NCBI GenBank assembly: GCA_012845835.1
Contig: JABAKD010000019.1
Span: 6,902,994-6,966,993, forward strand
Source of the DNA: Undaria pinnatifida
Taxonomy: Eukaryota; Sar; Phaeophyceae; Laminariales; Alariaceae
Direction of reading: 5' to 3'
DNA: 64,000 bases
Notes under the pieces: generated by a model
Seen by the model: only the letters and a program-made list of their open reading frames with translations
Database searches by the model: none
Told to the model about the DNA's origin: nothing
Part shown: positions 55,801 to 63,631 of the stretch, piece by piece
Layout: each line of letters starts with the position of its first letter
Numbering within the stretch: position 1 is the first letter of the stretch
Position numbers and translations under genes: made by a program

Positions 55801-55882
55801 GATGTCACGCCCAGTCTTTGCGCCAGAGCCGGAACCTCGTGGTGGGAGGAAGTCCAGCACCACGCGCCGCCAACATCAACAC
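43650..55882 (-). CDS. Flavin-containing amine oxidoreductase, 3' seven exons (partial)
   Basis: Exons (minus strand): 55882-55744, 54692-54521, 53297-53142, 49488-49291, 46568-46410, 45818-45702, 43841-43650. All introns are GT-AG with matching phases, giving about 376 aa and a stop. Family features in order: DVGGAWCW (substrate-side strand after the missing dinucleotide-binding domain), RFEGGAAAIANALA, AVFLAIPPRLAL, TPTWM, YPRPFWRE, HRWSEQPLTSG, and the FAD-binding C-terminal block AAETDRDHAGLMEGAFNAG. Such enzymes oxidise amines with FAD and release hydrogen peroxide. The tail LALTGGLLAVTCLSYVFVAW could be a membrane anchor, as in monoamine oxidases. The N-terminal FAD-binding exon was not found. 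Substrate cannot be deduced. Several exon edges are echoed in the introns. Confidence 0.88.
44178..44470 (+). repeat. Diverged copy of the 40743-41267 element
   Basis: CGGCCAATGACCTGGGCATG ... GGGGAATTGGGAAATGGTT resembles the 128-bp unit. Downstream, the two loci stay alignable and even their open frames look alike (GNG..RV.GE.L..YG). Confidence 0.65.
45119..45316. mobile_element. CAGTAGTGG miniature element (diverged copy)
   Basis: Starts TATAGTAGTTGTACCTCTATAGTGCC and contains CCGGCACTACTCCGTATACTG. The right end is degraded. Lies in the amine oxidoreductase last intron. Confidence 0.75.
45702..45818 (-). CDS. Amine oxidoreductase exon, FAD-binding C-terminal motif
   Basis: Acceptor TTGACAG, donor GTAAGG, 39 codons, phase 0. 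It encodes HPRVWLSAAETDRDHAGLME and GAFNAGKRVAEE, the usual AGxE(T)...GxMxGAxxxG motif that binds FAD. Confidence 0.92.
46188..46404. mobile_element. CAGTAGTGG miniature element abutting a splice donor
   Basis: Left end TACAGTAGTGGTCCCTCT. The right end, read on the minus strand (TAGAGTAGGCGTTCCTTTAT), aligns to the same terminus. The donor GTGAGT of the exon ending at 46410 is five bases away, so the element fills the first part of that intron. Confidence 0.78.
46410..46568 (-). CDS. Amine oxidoreductase exon
   Basis: Acceptor CACACAG, donor GTGAGT, 53 codons, phase 0. It encodes VLEQLTRMFGAEGGSPLTF, SHRWSEQPLTSG and GGGHDSMGRAELRVPF. A miniature element begins five bases into the following intron. 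Confidence 0.92.
46648..47275 (-). pseudogene. Five short echoes of the 46568 exon 5' edge
   Basis: Plus-strand GTCAGCTGCTCCAACACCT at the exon start recurs in altered form at about 46660, 46718, 46785, 47210 and 47250 in the upstream intron. In several echoes the flanking GGTCA is also shared. Confidence 0.75.
47480..47665. repeat. GACCCGACCC-rich repeat block
   Basis: GGGTCAGGTCGGCTCACC then a perfect run of GACCC units ending CCGCGAGAAATAGCC. Same family as 26398-26620. Confidence 0.82.
48412..48570 (+). repeat. 79-bp tandem repeat, two copies
   Basis: GGGATTTTGGGGCTCCAAAG to GTGCAACTCGATGA repeats almost perfectly (48412-48490, 48491-48570). It is part of a wider interspersed family with GGGGACAAAATTACTTGGAA at 33450, 48160 and 48770. 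Confidence 0.92.
48975..49252. mobile_element. Miniature element with TCTACGATA / TATCGTAGCACGCG ends
   Basis: Second ~278-bp member of the family at 38758. The left end is partly decayed, the right end is intact and the TTTTGGGTTAAGGAAC interior is shared. It lies between two amine oxidoreductase exons. Confidence 0.75.
49291..49488 (-). CDS. Amine oxidoreductase exon
   Basis: Acceptor TGTATAG, donor GTAATC, 66 codons, phase 0. It encodes VLITYPRPFWREQGMSGNAL, GGPIQQLYDSSGPDGG and VDDILRLQ. A decayed copy of its 5' edge is at about 49710-49790. Confidence 0.92.
49710..49790 (-). pseudogene. Decayed copy of the 49488 exon 5' edge
   Basis: CTGGTAACGTGCCCACGCCT then CTGGAGGGAACAAAGGGATG matches the first ~60 bases of exon 49488-49291 with indels. 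It lies in the upstream intron. Confidence 0.83.
49877..50030. repeat. GACCCG-family repeat block
   Basis: TTCTCACGGGTCGCGTTGG then GCGACCCGTGAGATGTCGAA and CACCTCCTGATCCGACCC. It resembles 37380-37465 and 38565-38665. Confidence 0.75.
51628..51882 (+). repeat. 12-bp minisatellite (AATATCTCACAC)
   Basis: About 21 imperfect copies of a 12-base unit in the intron between exons 53142 and 49488. It reads as repeated His-Thr-Ile-Ser in one frame; not a gene. Confidence 0.95.
53142..53297 (-). CDS. Amine oxidoreductase exon
   Basis: Acceptor TAAAAG, donor GTATGA, 52 codons, phase 0. It encodes WRAGAVFLAIPPRLALPPV, MTWEPSMPPHL and TPTWMAQTTK, highly typical of the family. Confidence 0.9.
53571..53850 (-). 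pseudogene. Two decayed copies of the 54521 exon 3' edge
   Basis: About 53571-53640 reads AVRLDGVQ then GTGTGG, and about 53797-53850 reads GLDGAQ then GTGTGG. Both resemble the last bases of exon 54692-54521 plus its intron start. Confidence 0.85.
54521..54692 (-). CDS. Amine oxidoreductase exon
   Basis: Acceptor GGCAG, donor GTGAGG. It encodes TPQPFDSAKVRFEGGAAAIA, NALASHARTKGVNVQL and VRLDGVQ. Its first base completes the Arg codon of the previous exon. Confidence 0.9.
55020..55740. repeat. Tandem GGACC/GATC-rich repeat carrying exon-edge copies
   Basis: Large units (about 170 bases for the two most alike, 55100-55260 and 55270-55440) contain runs of CGGACCACGGACCGGATCA. Each includes the exon 3' edge described separately. 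Confidence 0.88.
55239..55618 (-). pseudogene. Three tandem copies of an amine oxidoreductase exon 3' edge
   Basis: Copies at 55553-55618 (one-base insertion), 55411-55475 (in frame, FPQHNDSINLIDYGNSFT, donor GTGCGG) and 55239-55276 (truncated) repeat the end of the exon 55744-55882. They are separated by GGACC/GATCC-rich intron repeats. Confidence 0.9.
55744..55882 (-). CDS. Amine oxidoreductase exon (first one seen)
   Basis: Acceptor CTTGAAG before 55882, donor GTGCGG after 55744. It encodes VDVGGAWCWTSSHHEVPALA, FPQHDDGINVVDYGNSIT and two bases of an Arg codon. It enters with two bases, so an upstream coding exon must exist. Three tandem copies of its 3' edge follow downstream. Confidence 0.85.
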
Positions 55883-57314
55883 CTTCAAGAGAAATAGGGG
55901 TTGCGAATTTATGTAAACGCCATGTTTAGGGAAAGGTTGGTGAGTGGGTTGGTGGGTGAGTGGGTATGCGCCATGCCTCTGGATTTTCTGCAGTAAATAT
56001 GTCGGTATTTATGTACTTTTCCATATACTTGCGTCCGTTTCTGTTGCGTTCTGTCCTGCCCTGTCCTGTCCCATCCTGGCCTATCATGTCATATAATTTC
56101 CTGTCCAGTGCAGTCTTGTTCTGTTCCATCCTTGTTTTTCGTTGCCGGGGTTCTTGGCGTGATTGTGACTGGTCTCCTTTTAACGGAACGAGTGGTGTTG
56201 GAGCCCTCTTTAAGTTCACACCTCGTCACACCAAGCAGACTACGGTACGGGAGTTAATCCAGCAAGCTGCTGCGTACTATTAATATCTGGTAGTTGTAAA
56301 CTGCCGGGATACTCGGCAATGCAAAAGGTGCGTTTTGAAAATCCAAAGCTAAAACGTGAGAAACGATAATAACCGAATGAGCTCGGTTGGGTCCTCTGCT
56401 TTTTGTCGTCGTATTATACCTGGTAGCGCTAAACGATACCATAGCCCTGACTGGCCGTCGGGTAGACTCCCTCAAAGGCGAGTGTTACTCGCAGTATTAT
56501 TTCATTTGCTATCCGACATGTGCGGCGTTAGATGCGAACCAGACGTACAGCAGTGCATGACATATGTGCAGATTGCATGTGCTCATGGATCAAGGATATG
56601 CCGAAAACGTAGCAAACGTAACAAAAACGTAACATGAGAACATCACTCCATTCACGTTTTCTCACGGAACTAGAACCAAAATGGATACCATGGTACGACG
56701 CATACAGTACCTGGTACATAACAGTACCCGTAACTGACACAAGATATCTCCCGTACATGCGAAATCACAGCCCCCACAGGATACGACACCCCGGTGATAA
56801 TTTTGAGCGTTTTTGACAAACCATCGATTTATCACCCGGGGTACATGATATAACACACCCCGGTGATATCGTAGTGCAGATTTGTGGTTTGTGGCTTCGA
56901 TTTTTGGTCGTGGTGTCTCTGCGTAACTCTTTTTTGGTCGTACCGATAGCGAGGTAGGTTTGCAGCAGCCCACGTTCGTGTGGGGGCAGGACGGACGGCG
57001 CAGCCACCGCCTCGTATCATATCGGGCGAGGTACCTTCGACTTAGTTATTTTATTTTCTATGCTCCAATCCAAGTTGAGGAGGTTGAGTCATCACCGAGG
57101 TCATGTGCTAAGGAGTGTCGTCACTTGCCCATCCTGCAACTAATCCTGTGTGCATTAAATGAACTGCAATTAATCTACCTGGATCATTTATAACTACAGT
57201 ATGAACACGATACCACGGTAATGCCATTTGTTATAAGCTCCTATTAAGTGAACATGTTTTTGACTTTCCTACTATAGACTTACTTACTTAGATATTTTTG
57301 CTGAACGTGCTCGG

Positions 57315-57440
57315 TTGGTGCATCCCTGGCATTTCCGGGGTCGGCCGGTCCACCTTTTCTTTGATTTGTTGCTCCGTGTTGGTGCATCCTTGGCATCTCC
57401 GGGGTCGGACGGTCCAGCTTTTCTTTGATTTGTCGCTCCG
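57315..57440 (+). repeat. 64-bp tandem repeat, two copies
   Basis: TTGGTGCATCC ... GATTTGTTGCTCCG repeats at 57315 and 57379. Inverted single copies occur near 61190-61260 and 63335-63380. Confidence 0.92.
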
Positions 57441-57910
57441 CCTTATTATTTTTGTTTCTGTTCGTCTTGCCAGTTGTTTCTTGACTTTTCAGTTGCTTCC
57501 TCCAAATTTGGTTTCTCTGCCAACACGATTTTGAACCTTTCCGCGATTTTTTCTTCCTTTTTGTGTAGTAAGTTGAACTTCGTACCATTTGCCGCTAATT
57601 TGCCGCGTGTGCATTACTTGCGGAACGGTCCAGCTTTAGCTTTTCTTTGATCCCCACCATTTGTTTTGTACTTGACGGAGTTTCACCATTTTAGCTGAGA
57701 TCTATGTTTGGCTCATCATCTCCGCTCAGCTTCGCCCACCACCCCACACTAGTGCTAAAAAAGCTCAGCAGCGCAGCGCCGTGCAGTGCCGTGCCCTGCG
57801 ATGCCCTGCCGTGCTCTGTAGCTCAGCTCAGCAGCGCACCGCAGCGTTAGCTCAGCAGAGCGCAGAGCCGTGCGGTGCCGCGCTTTGCCGTGCTTTGCCA
57901 TGCTGCGTGC

Positions 57911-58885
57911 TTTGCTGTACTTTTACTAGTTCGTACATGCCAAGAACATTCATTCGGAGTATCATGCCACGTACCGGTACTATTAATAAGTTTGTACATA
58001 TTACGTTGTTGGATCACAAATAATGCACCCCCAGCTCAGGTCAGCCCGGCTATATATAGCTCAGCAGTGCAGCACAGCATAGTGTGGTGCCGTGCCTTAC
58101 CCTTCGTTTTGCGGTGCTGTGTTGTGCGGCGCTGTGCGTTCTTTTGAACATACAGCAGTAGTACCAGGTATGATACAGGTACCAAGTACCATTATTATGT
58201 ACGTGTTGTGTTCTCGTATTCTTGCTTCCTTCAGGTGGTTGCCCTCTCTCGGTCCCTATGCCCCCCCCCCCCCCCCCCGCAAATATCACACGTGCCGCCG
58301 CTCAGAACGTGACATCAACAAGCACCCAGCACAGGGCAGGGCAATTAGCTCTGCACAAGCACCTCTTGGCATTATCACTTCGCTGTTCGCACCAAATAAT
58401 CACGGGCCTCTTCTTCCTGCCCCCTTTACATGTTTCAGTTGCGTTCTTCCTTGCGCGAGCGTAGCGGGCGGCGTCAGCCGCCCGCAGAGCGGCGCCCTGT
58501 GCTTTCTTTGGAACAAACAAAGTACCACCAGGCAGCTGGTATTAGGCGAAGTACCAGGTACTAGGTACCGGTGGTACGTGTGTGTTCTGGTCTTTTTGCT
58601 TTCGTCGTTGATTTTGTTCTCCATCTCGGTCCTTTTCGCGTTTTTTTCTTCGCCAATTACACCCGTACTACTTACTCTACCGCCGATCAGAACGTGACAT
58701 CGCCAACATACAGCACAGCACAGACAGCGCAATCAGCTCCCCACAAGTAACTCTTGGCATTATCAAATTGCTAGTTGCACTAATTCATGGGCTTCCTCTT
58801 TCTGCTCCCTTCATATTTAGTTGAAATCTTTATTGCGCGAGCGTAGCGGGCGGTGCCGCCCGCGGCGCGGAGCCCTTGTAAAATT
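57911..58885 (+). repeat. Left arm of inverted-repeat cluster
   Basis: Three consecutive modules: 57911-58215, 58216-58530 and 58545-58885. Each recurs in reverse orientation in 59930-61190, and partly again to 63035. A GC hairpin (GGGCGGCGTCAGCCGCCC near 58467) is repeated in the modules. Confidence 0.9.
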
Positions 58886-59142
58886 TACATGTGGCGATGA
58901 TTACTTTGACAAATTACTCAACTACCTAGACTATATTATACACTACGTTATCATTTAGGTTCGAACTAAATTTGGCTTGCAAATATTCATGATTTTTAAA
59001 ACAAATTTAATGTTTGAAATACATCTCATAAACGAGAGGTTGGGCCCCTTTATTTTACAACAACCCGGTATTACAGGTAGGTACCTCAAGCAGGAGTGCG
59101 GGGCAACTGCAAGTGTTCGTGCAGGCGTGCCACTGTCAAGGT

Positions 59143-59575
59143 ATTAGTAGGGTATTAGTCCGTTTGACCACTTGCAAAAGGTTTACCAACAGCTTACCCA
59201 AACTAAGCCTTATTACACTCTCCCCCCCTGAAACGGCGGGATAGCAGGTCGGCCGGATATACGGGCGGACCTGACAATATCCAAGCCGTTTCATTTCCTG
59301 GGGATACCGGGGAGAGTATTTTTCAAGTTCGACATGGGAAAAAGTCTGAACAAGTTCATTACCGGGGAGAGTATTTTTCAAGTTCGACATGGGAAAAAGT
59401 CTGAAAAAGTTCATTATGGTGGATGCGGGGTTTGAACCCACGACCCAAAAAAAACATGGCCCGTCGACGATGCCATTTGTTGAGAAATTAGAAGGGTACT
59501 AGTAGTCCGTTTGACCGCTTACTTGCAAAAAGTTAACCAATAGCTTACCCAAACTAAGCCTTGTAACACCACACC
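59143..59575. mobile_element. Short element with terminal direct repeats, second copy
   Basis: Same direct repeats and core as 39985-40325, plus an internal 55-bp tandem duplication (59306-59417). At 59416 it contains TGGTGGATGCGGGGTTTGAA followed by CCC, whose complement is a tRNA-like T-arm and acceptor 3' end. Confidence 0.72.
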
Positions 59576-59632
59576 CCTTCAAGTGCGCGGCAGCAGCGGT
59601 TCAACTGTTATCACACCCGCTTTTATAACCCC

Positions 59633-59757
59633 CCCAAACACACCCTGTGGGTGTTCGGACGTGCTATCACACCCCTTTTTATCACCTTCCCTCATTTATC
59701 ACACCCACCCCCAAACACACCTTGTGGGTGTTCGGACGTCCTGTCACACCCCCTGGT
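59633..59757 (+). repeat. 78-bp tandem repeat
   Basis: CCCAAACACACC(C/T)TGTGGGTGTTCGGACGT repeats at about 59633 and 59710, followed by TCACACCCC. A related CACCCCGGTGATAAT family lies at 56780-56870 and 59798-59895. Confidence 0.88.
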
Positions 59758-59929
59758 TTATCTCACCCCCCTTGTGCCCCCTGCGAGCTGCACTTTATCA
59801 CCCGGGGTACACAAATATCACACCCCCCACAGGATACCATACCCGGTGATAATATTTTTGAATCCCAAAATGTTCCCACCGGGGTGTGTTATCTTGTGTC
59901 AGTATTTACATACCTGGTAGGTTCTACAA

Positions 59930-61190
59930 CGGCTCCGCGCCGCGGGCGGCTGACGCCGCCCGATACGTTCGCGCAAGGAAGATTTCAACTAAATATGAAG
60001 GGAGCAGAAAGAGGAGGCCCATGAATAAGTGCAACTAGCGATTTGATAATGCCAAGAGGTGCTTGTGCGGAGCTGATTGCCCTGTCTGTGCTGTGCTGTA
60101 CGTTGGCAATGTCACGTTCTGATCGGCAGTACAGTAGTACGGGTGTAATTGGCGAAGAAAAAAAAGCGAAGAGGACCGAGATGGAGGACAAAATCAACGA
60201 TGAAAGAAAAAAGACCAGTAGACTACACACACGTACTACCGGTATCTAGTACCTGGTGCTTCGCTGAATACCTGCTGCTTGGTGGTACTCTGTTTGTTCC
60301 GAAGAAAACACGGGGCGCCCGCACGCTACGCTCGCGCAAGGAAGAATGCAACTGAAACATGTAAAGGGGGCAGGAAGAAGAGGCCCGTGATTATTTGGTG
60401 CGAACAACGAAGTGATAATGCCGGTTGCCCCGGTGACGTATCAGGTTATCCTCGAGCCTGGTATAGGTCAGTTTCGTGAGTTCGAGCCCCGCCGAGTGCA
60501 TACTCGTACAATATAAATTCGTTCGGACTTTTTCTTGTGCACAAATTGACTTGCGGGAAGAGAGAGCATGAGTTAGCAACACTCGATGAAAAATCGACGA
60601 GCAGTGGGATTGCTGAACCCTATGCGCGATAAAAATTGAAGGCAAGAACCGGGGGGGAGAAGGGACGACACCTGTGACCACGGCTTGTCCAGAATCTGGA
60701 AAGTAAAAGTGTGAGAAAAAAAAAAAGCCAAGAAGTGCTTGTGCAGAGCTATTGCTCTGCGCTGTGCTGGGTGCTTGTTGATGTCACGTTCTGAGCGGCA
60801 GTACGTACGTGTGATATTTGCGGGGGGGCGGGGAACATGAGGACCGAGAGAGAGGGCAACCACCTGAAGAAAAAAGACGAGAACACAACACGTCCCATGT
60901 ACTAATGGTACCTGGTACCTGTATCATACCTGGTACTACTACTGGTGTATGTTCAAAAGAACGCACAGCGCCGCACAACACAGCACCGCAAAACAAAGGG
61001 TAAGGCACGGCACCGCACTATGCTGCGCTGCACTGCTGAGCTATATATAGCCGGGCTGACCTGAGCTGGGGGTGCGTTGTTTGTGATCCAACAACGTAAT
61101 ATGTACAAACTTATTAATAGTACCGGTACGTGGTATGATACTCCGAATGAATGTTTCTGGCATGTACGAACTAGTAAAAGTACAGCAAAG
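59930..61190 (-). repeat. Right arm of inverted-repeat cluster
   Basis: 59930-60262 is the reverse of 58545-58885. 60285-60425 and 60715-60885 are reverses of parts of 58216-58530, and 60885-61190 is the reverse of 57911-58215. Confidence 0.9.
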
Positions 61191-61269
61191 AAAAGCTGGA
61201 CCGTCCGACCTCGGAGGCGCCAGGGATGTACCAACCGAGCGCTTTCAGCAAAAATGTCTAAGTAAATAC

Positions 61270-61810
61270 AAAGGCTCCGCTCCGCGGGCGGCTGACGCCG
61301 CCAGCGACGCTCGCGCAAGGCAAGGAAGAATGCAACAAAAAACATGTAAAGGGGGCAGAAAGAAGGAGGCCCATGATTTGGTGCAAACAGCGATTTGATA
61401 ATGCCAAGAGCTGCTTGTGCAGAGCGAATTTTCCTGTTGTGCTCAGCTGTGCTGTGTGTTTTTGTTACCGGTGGTACGTTCTGATTGGCAGTACGGGGGT
61501 TAATTTGCGTGGGGGAAAAACAGGGGCCCGTCAAAGATCAAATACATGTAGAGAAAGAAAAAAGAAGAAAAGTAGTACACAACAACACGTATTATACGGC
61601 ACTGCTCTATGTATGTTCGAAAGAAAGCACACAGCGCAGCACGACACAGCGCCGCAGCGAAGGGCACGGCACCGCACCGTACGGCTCCGCACGGCTCCGC
61701 ACGGCGCTACGCTGCGCTGCCGGGCTATATATAGCCGGACTGATCTGAGCTGGGCGTGCATTGTGATCCAACAGCGTAGTACCTGATGGTATGTACAAAC
61801 CTGGTATAGT
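61270..61810 (-). repeat. Additional degraded inverted module
   Basis: Contains the GC hairpin (GCGGGCGGCTGACGCCGCC near 61277) and a shortened version of the module 57911-58215, with GCTATATATAGCCG near 61724. Confidence 0.78.
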
Positions 61811-62004
61811 AGTACCGGTATGTACTAGAAGCCTCAAGGTCTTCCCGTTGGTTCGAATCCCGGTGTCATCGGGTGAAAAAAACGATCCTCATACGAGTAT
61901 GGTATGTACAAACCTGGTGTAGTAGTACCGGTATGTACTATAAGCCTCAAGGTCTTCTCGTTGGTTCGAACCCCGGTGTCATCGGGTGAAAAAAACGATC
62001 CTCA
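61788..62004 (+). repeat. 113-bp tandem repeat with tRNA B-box-like motif
   Basis: Two copies (61788-61900, 61901-62004) of GGTATGTACAAACCTGGT ... GTTGGTTCGAA(T/C)CCCGGTG ... ACGATCCTCAT. GGTTCGAATCC fits a pol III B box, but no A box or foldable tRNA was found. Confidence 0.82.
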
Positions 62005-62639
62005 TTAAAGAAAAATAATAGAGATAATTTTTACTTTGTGGTCTTCTAGTAGATAGACTGTCCGCTTATACGCCTGGTTTTCGTTGGTTGAATCCAGGGG
62101 TCATATGAAAAAGAATTGAACCTCGTAAAAAAAATTATATATATTGGTAAAAAAAGAGTACTGGCAGATACACCACTGCTGCTGTGACATATTGTGGTAA
62201 CAACTGAAAAACGAAAAAAATACAATAATTGTCGTACCTGGCCCACAGCTTCAGCTTGCTCCTGTTGCCTTGTGTTGTGTGCCCTTGGGTGCATAATTAC
62301 AAAAAGCTCGCATGGACGTCTATTAAAATGCAAGTTCAACTCCCTCGCATGGATGTCCATTAAAATGCACGTTCAACTCCCAAAAAAGCAAAGTTGCAAC
62401 TTCAACTCCCAAAATCAAATTTTGGACAAAAAAGTGTAGACTAAATAAATTAAAAAAAGTCAAAAAAATGTTCAGAACATGAAAAACGAGTTCGAACGAA
62501 TCAAATTCAAAGGAGATAGTAGAAAATGAACGAAGAAACAACTGAAAAACGAAAAAAATGCAATAATCGACGAAATGGAAGAACCAACAAAGCGTGGAAG
62601 AAAGCAAAGAAAAGCTGGAACGGTGAAAAAAATGTTGCT

Positions 62640-63035
62640 AAGAGGTGCTTGTGCAGAGCTTATTGCCCTGCGCTTGATGCTTGTTGATGTCACGTTCTGA
62701 ACGGCAGTACGTGTGATAAGAACACAACACGTACATAATAAATGGTACCTGGTACCTGTATCATACCTGGTACTACTGCTGTATGTTCAAAAGAACGCAC
62801 AGAGCCGCACGACACAACACCGCAAAACAAGGGCAAGACACGGCACCGAATTATGCCGCGCTGCACTGCTGAGCTATATATAGCCCGGCTGACCTGAGCT
62901 GGGGGTGCGTTGTGATCCAACAACGTAGTATGTACAAACAACGTGTACAAACTTATCAATAGTACCGGTACGTGGGATGATACAGCAAATGAATGTTACT
63001 GGCATGTACGAACTAATAAAAGTACCGCAAAGCAC
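62640..63035 (-). repeat. Additional inverted module
   Basis: 62718-63035 is again the reverse of 57911-58215, sharing GCTATATATAGCC, GGTACCTGGTACCTGTATCA and CATGTACGAACTA. 62640-62700 matches the start of the neighbouring module. Confidence 0.88.
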
Positions 63036-63101
63036 GCAGCACGGCAAAGCAGCAATAAAGCACGTCAAAGCACAGCGCTGCGCTCTGCTTAGCTAGAGCT
63101 G

Positions 63102-63334
63102 CAGGGCATCGCAGGGCACTGCACGGCGCTGCGTTGCTGCGAGCTATAGCGCTGCGGTGGGGTGCTGGGCGGGGCGGAGCTGATGAGCCAAGCCCAGATC
63201 TCAGCTGACGAAACTTCGTCAAGCACAAAAGAAATGGTGGGCTACAGGGCATCGCAGGGCACTGCACGGCGCTGCGTTGCTGCGAGCTATAGCGCTGCGA
63301 TGGGGTGCTGGGCGGTGCGGAGCTGATGAGCCAC
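63102..63334 (+). repeat. 143-bp period direct repeat
   Basis: CAGGGCATCGCAGGGCACTG to GAGCTGATGAGCCA occurs at 63102-63192 and 63245-63334. Confidence 0.93.
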
Positions 63335-63395
63335 CTGAGATGCCAAGGATGCACCAACGGAGCGCTTTCAGCACAAAGATATTTCTCCCCAGCAA

Positions 63396-63630
63396 CTAAT
63401 TTTCTTAAGGAACTTCGGGACGGTTCTTTTCGCCAGCAACTAATTTTCTTTTCGGCAATTACGGGCTGAGAAGAGCTGAGAGGGGGGAGGATATGCCGAG
63501 CGAGACCTCCGAGGGGGTCGGGAACTAAGTAATTAGACTATGTCCATAATTTTCTTAAGGAACTTCGGGACGGTTCTTTTCCCCAGCAACTAATTTTCTT
63601 TTCGGCAATTACGGGCCGAGAAGGGCTGAG
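63396..63630 (+). repeat. 150-bp period direct repeat
   Basis: TAATTTTCTTAAGGAACTTC to GGGCTGAGAAG... recurs at 63396-63480 and 63546-63630. Within each unit, CAACTAATTTTCTT also recurs. Confidence 0.92.
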
Positions 63631-63631
63631 A

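Noticed and set aside
57781-58289. Cys/Ala-rich ORFs in the GTGCTGTGC-rich sequence
   Set aside because: They fall inside the inverted-repeat modules, recur in every copy, and read through repeat sequence on both strands.
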